In this document: one piece after another, positions 5,138-5,750 of the stretch
How positions within the stretch are numbered: position 1 is the first letter of the stretch
Layout: each line of letters begins with the position of its first letter
Translations under genes and position numbers: made by a program
Source of the DNA: Armatimonadota bacterium
Lineage (GTDB): Bacteria > Armatimonadota > Zipacnadia > Zipacnadales > JABUFB01
NCBI GenBank assembly: GCA_018056145.1
Contig: JAGPGE010000417.1
Span: forward strand, 1-5,750
Reading direction: 5' to 3'
Length of the DNA: 5,750 bases
Notes under the pieces: model-generated
Told to the model about the DNA's origin: nothing
What the model saw: the letters and a program-made list of their open reading frames with translations, nothing else
Databases searched by the model: none

Positions 5138-5750
5138 ATGAGTAGCCGCTCCCTCTGTTTGCTGCTTCTCCTGCTGCCTGCGTGGGGGCATTCATCAACG
5201 ATCACGCTGATGGGTGTGCCTGAGTACCAGTGGTTCCATGGCTGCTCGCCGACCGCCGGAGGGATGCTCTTTGGTTACTGGGACTCCAAGCCAGGTTACG
5301 GCAACCTCTTCGACGGCGATGCTTCGACATGGTGGGGCAATGATGACGGCAGTACCGGCACCAAACGAATGGTCGCCAGTCAGGAGTTCATCACCGGCAC
5401 ATCCCATCCCCTGAACTGTATCGCAGACTTCATGGGCACCGACTCGGCAGGCGGATCATTCTCGCAGGATATTTTCGCCGGTATGAGGCGCTACGCATAC
5501 TGGGACGATCCGGTGACGTCGATTGATGAGTCCTACACGTTCTTTTCGAACCATCACCTGGTCTACAATCAGAACACCATGGGCGCCCAGGATGCACTAA
5601 GCACTTTCGGCTTCAACCTGCTCATGCGTGAGATTGATGCAGGCAGGCCGATGATCTTGAACCTGAGCCTCGACAACGGAAAAGGGCACTCCGTGGTGGC
5701 CTACGGCTACCAGGACAATGGACCGGGCGACCAGTGGTTTGCCTGCCGCG
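5138..5750 (+). CDS. Secreted C39-like (papain-fold) cysteine peptidase, C-terminus beyond right edge
   Basis: The frame runs from ATG 5138 to the window end without a stop (204 residues seen). The N-terminus MSSRSLCLLLLLLPAWG is a short signal peptide. Right after it come VPEYQWFHGCSPTAGGMLFGYWD: Gln30 fits the oxyanion residue and Cys35 the nucleophile of a papain-like fold, as in the Peptidase_C39_2-type families. KGHSVVAYGYQDNG (from about residue 182) supplies the catalytic His184; the third residue (Asp or Asn) would lie past the edge. Acting outside the cytoplasm, it would cleave peptide bonds of an unknown substrate, or be a non-peptidase relative. The start is forced: an in-frame TGA at 5132-5134 lies just upstream. 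The ribosome site is poor. Proteins of this type often carry their own C-terminal sorting tail, which cannot be checked here. The same strand and closeness to the sorting-tail gene suggest a shared surface role. Confidence 0.87.
   Translation, partial: MSSRSLCLLLLLLPAWGHSSTITLMGVPEYQWFHGCSPTAGGMLFGYWDSKPGYGNLFDGDASTWWGNDDGSTGTKRMVASQEFITGTSHPLNCIADFMGTDSAGGSFSQDIFAGMRRYAYWDDPVTSIDESYTFFSNHHLVYNQNTMGAQDALSTFGFNLLMREIDAGRPMILNLSLDNGKGHSVVAYGYQDNGPGDQWFACR

Overview
The window is GC-rich, high-GC3 bacterial DNA. It carries four clear genes, one probable small gene, and an open reading frame cut at each end. A secreted protein with a C-terminal sorting-type tail (a PEP-CTERM-like motif, hydrophobic stretch and Arg cluster) points to a Gram-negative, exosortase-type envelope. 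Planctomycetota, Verrucomicrobiota, Lentisphaerota or Armatimonadota-like lineages would fit, but the phylum is an inference and no marker gene is present to settle it.

Layout. 1-1088 (minus): the first 362 residues of a GT4-fold glycosyltransferase, open at the left edge. 1089-1528: gene-free, with a possible promoter for the glycosyltransferase and a perfect 16-bp hairpin that probably ends the next gene. 1529-1693 (minus): a 54-residue single-pass membrane protein with a strong sigma-70-type promoter at 1716-1744. 1694-2137: gene-free, with fold-back repeats and then a hairpin leader. 2138-2539 (plus): a stand-alone response-regulator receiver. 2540-2719: a short convergent gap. 2720-3520 (minus): a PHP-family metallo-phosphoesterase. 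3521-3868: a divergent intergenic region holding a -10-like element and a textbook intrinsic terminator placed upstream of the next gene. 3869-4954 (plus): the secreted sorting-tail protein. 5138-5750 (plus): the N-terminal part of a secreted C39-like papain-fold cysteine peptidase, cut at the right edge.

The most interesting signal is not a protein. The receiver gene and the sorting-tail gene are each preceded, 51-55 nt before the start codon, by a hairpin whose left arm and loop entry are identical for 19 nt. The right arms differ at three positions, and each difference keeps pairing only through G-U wobble in the plus-strand RNA. This suggests a selected RNA leader shared by a regulator and a surface-protein gene. 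The copy before the sorting-tail gene ends in a T6 tract and has a competing downstream partner for its right arm, so attenuation is plausible.

Functionally, the glycosyltransferase, the exported sorting-tail protein and the exported peptidase fit a cell-surface or exopolysaccharide theme. The receiver could be the local regulator. The role of the PHP protein is unknown. No tRNA, rRNA, CRISPR array or insertion sequence was seen.
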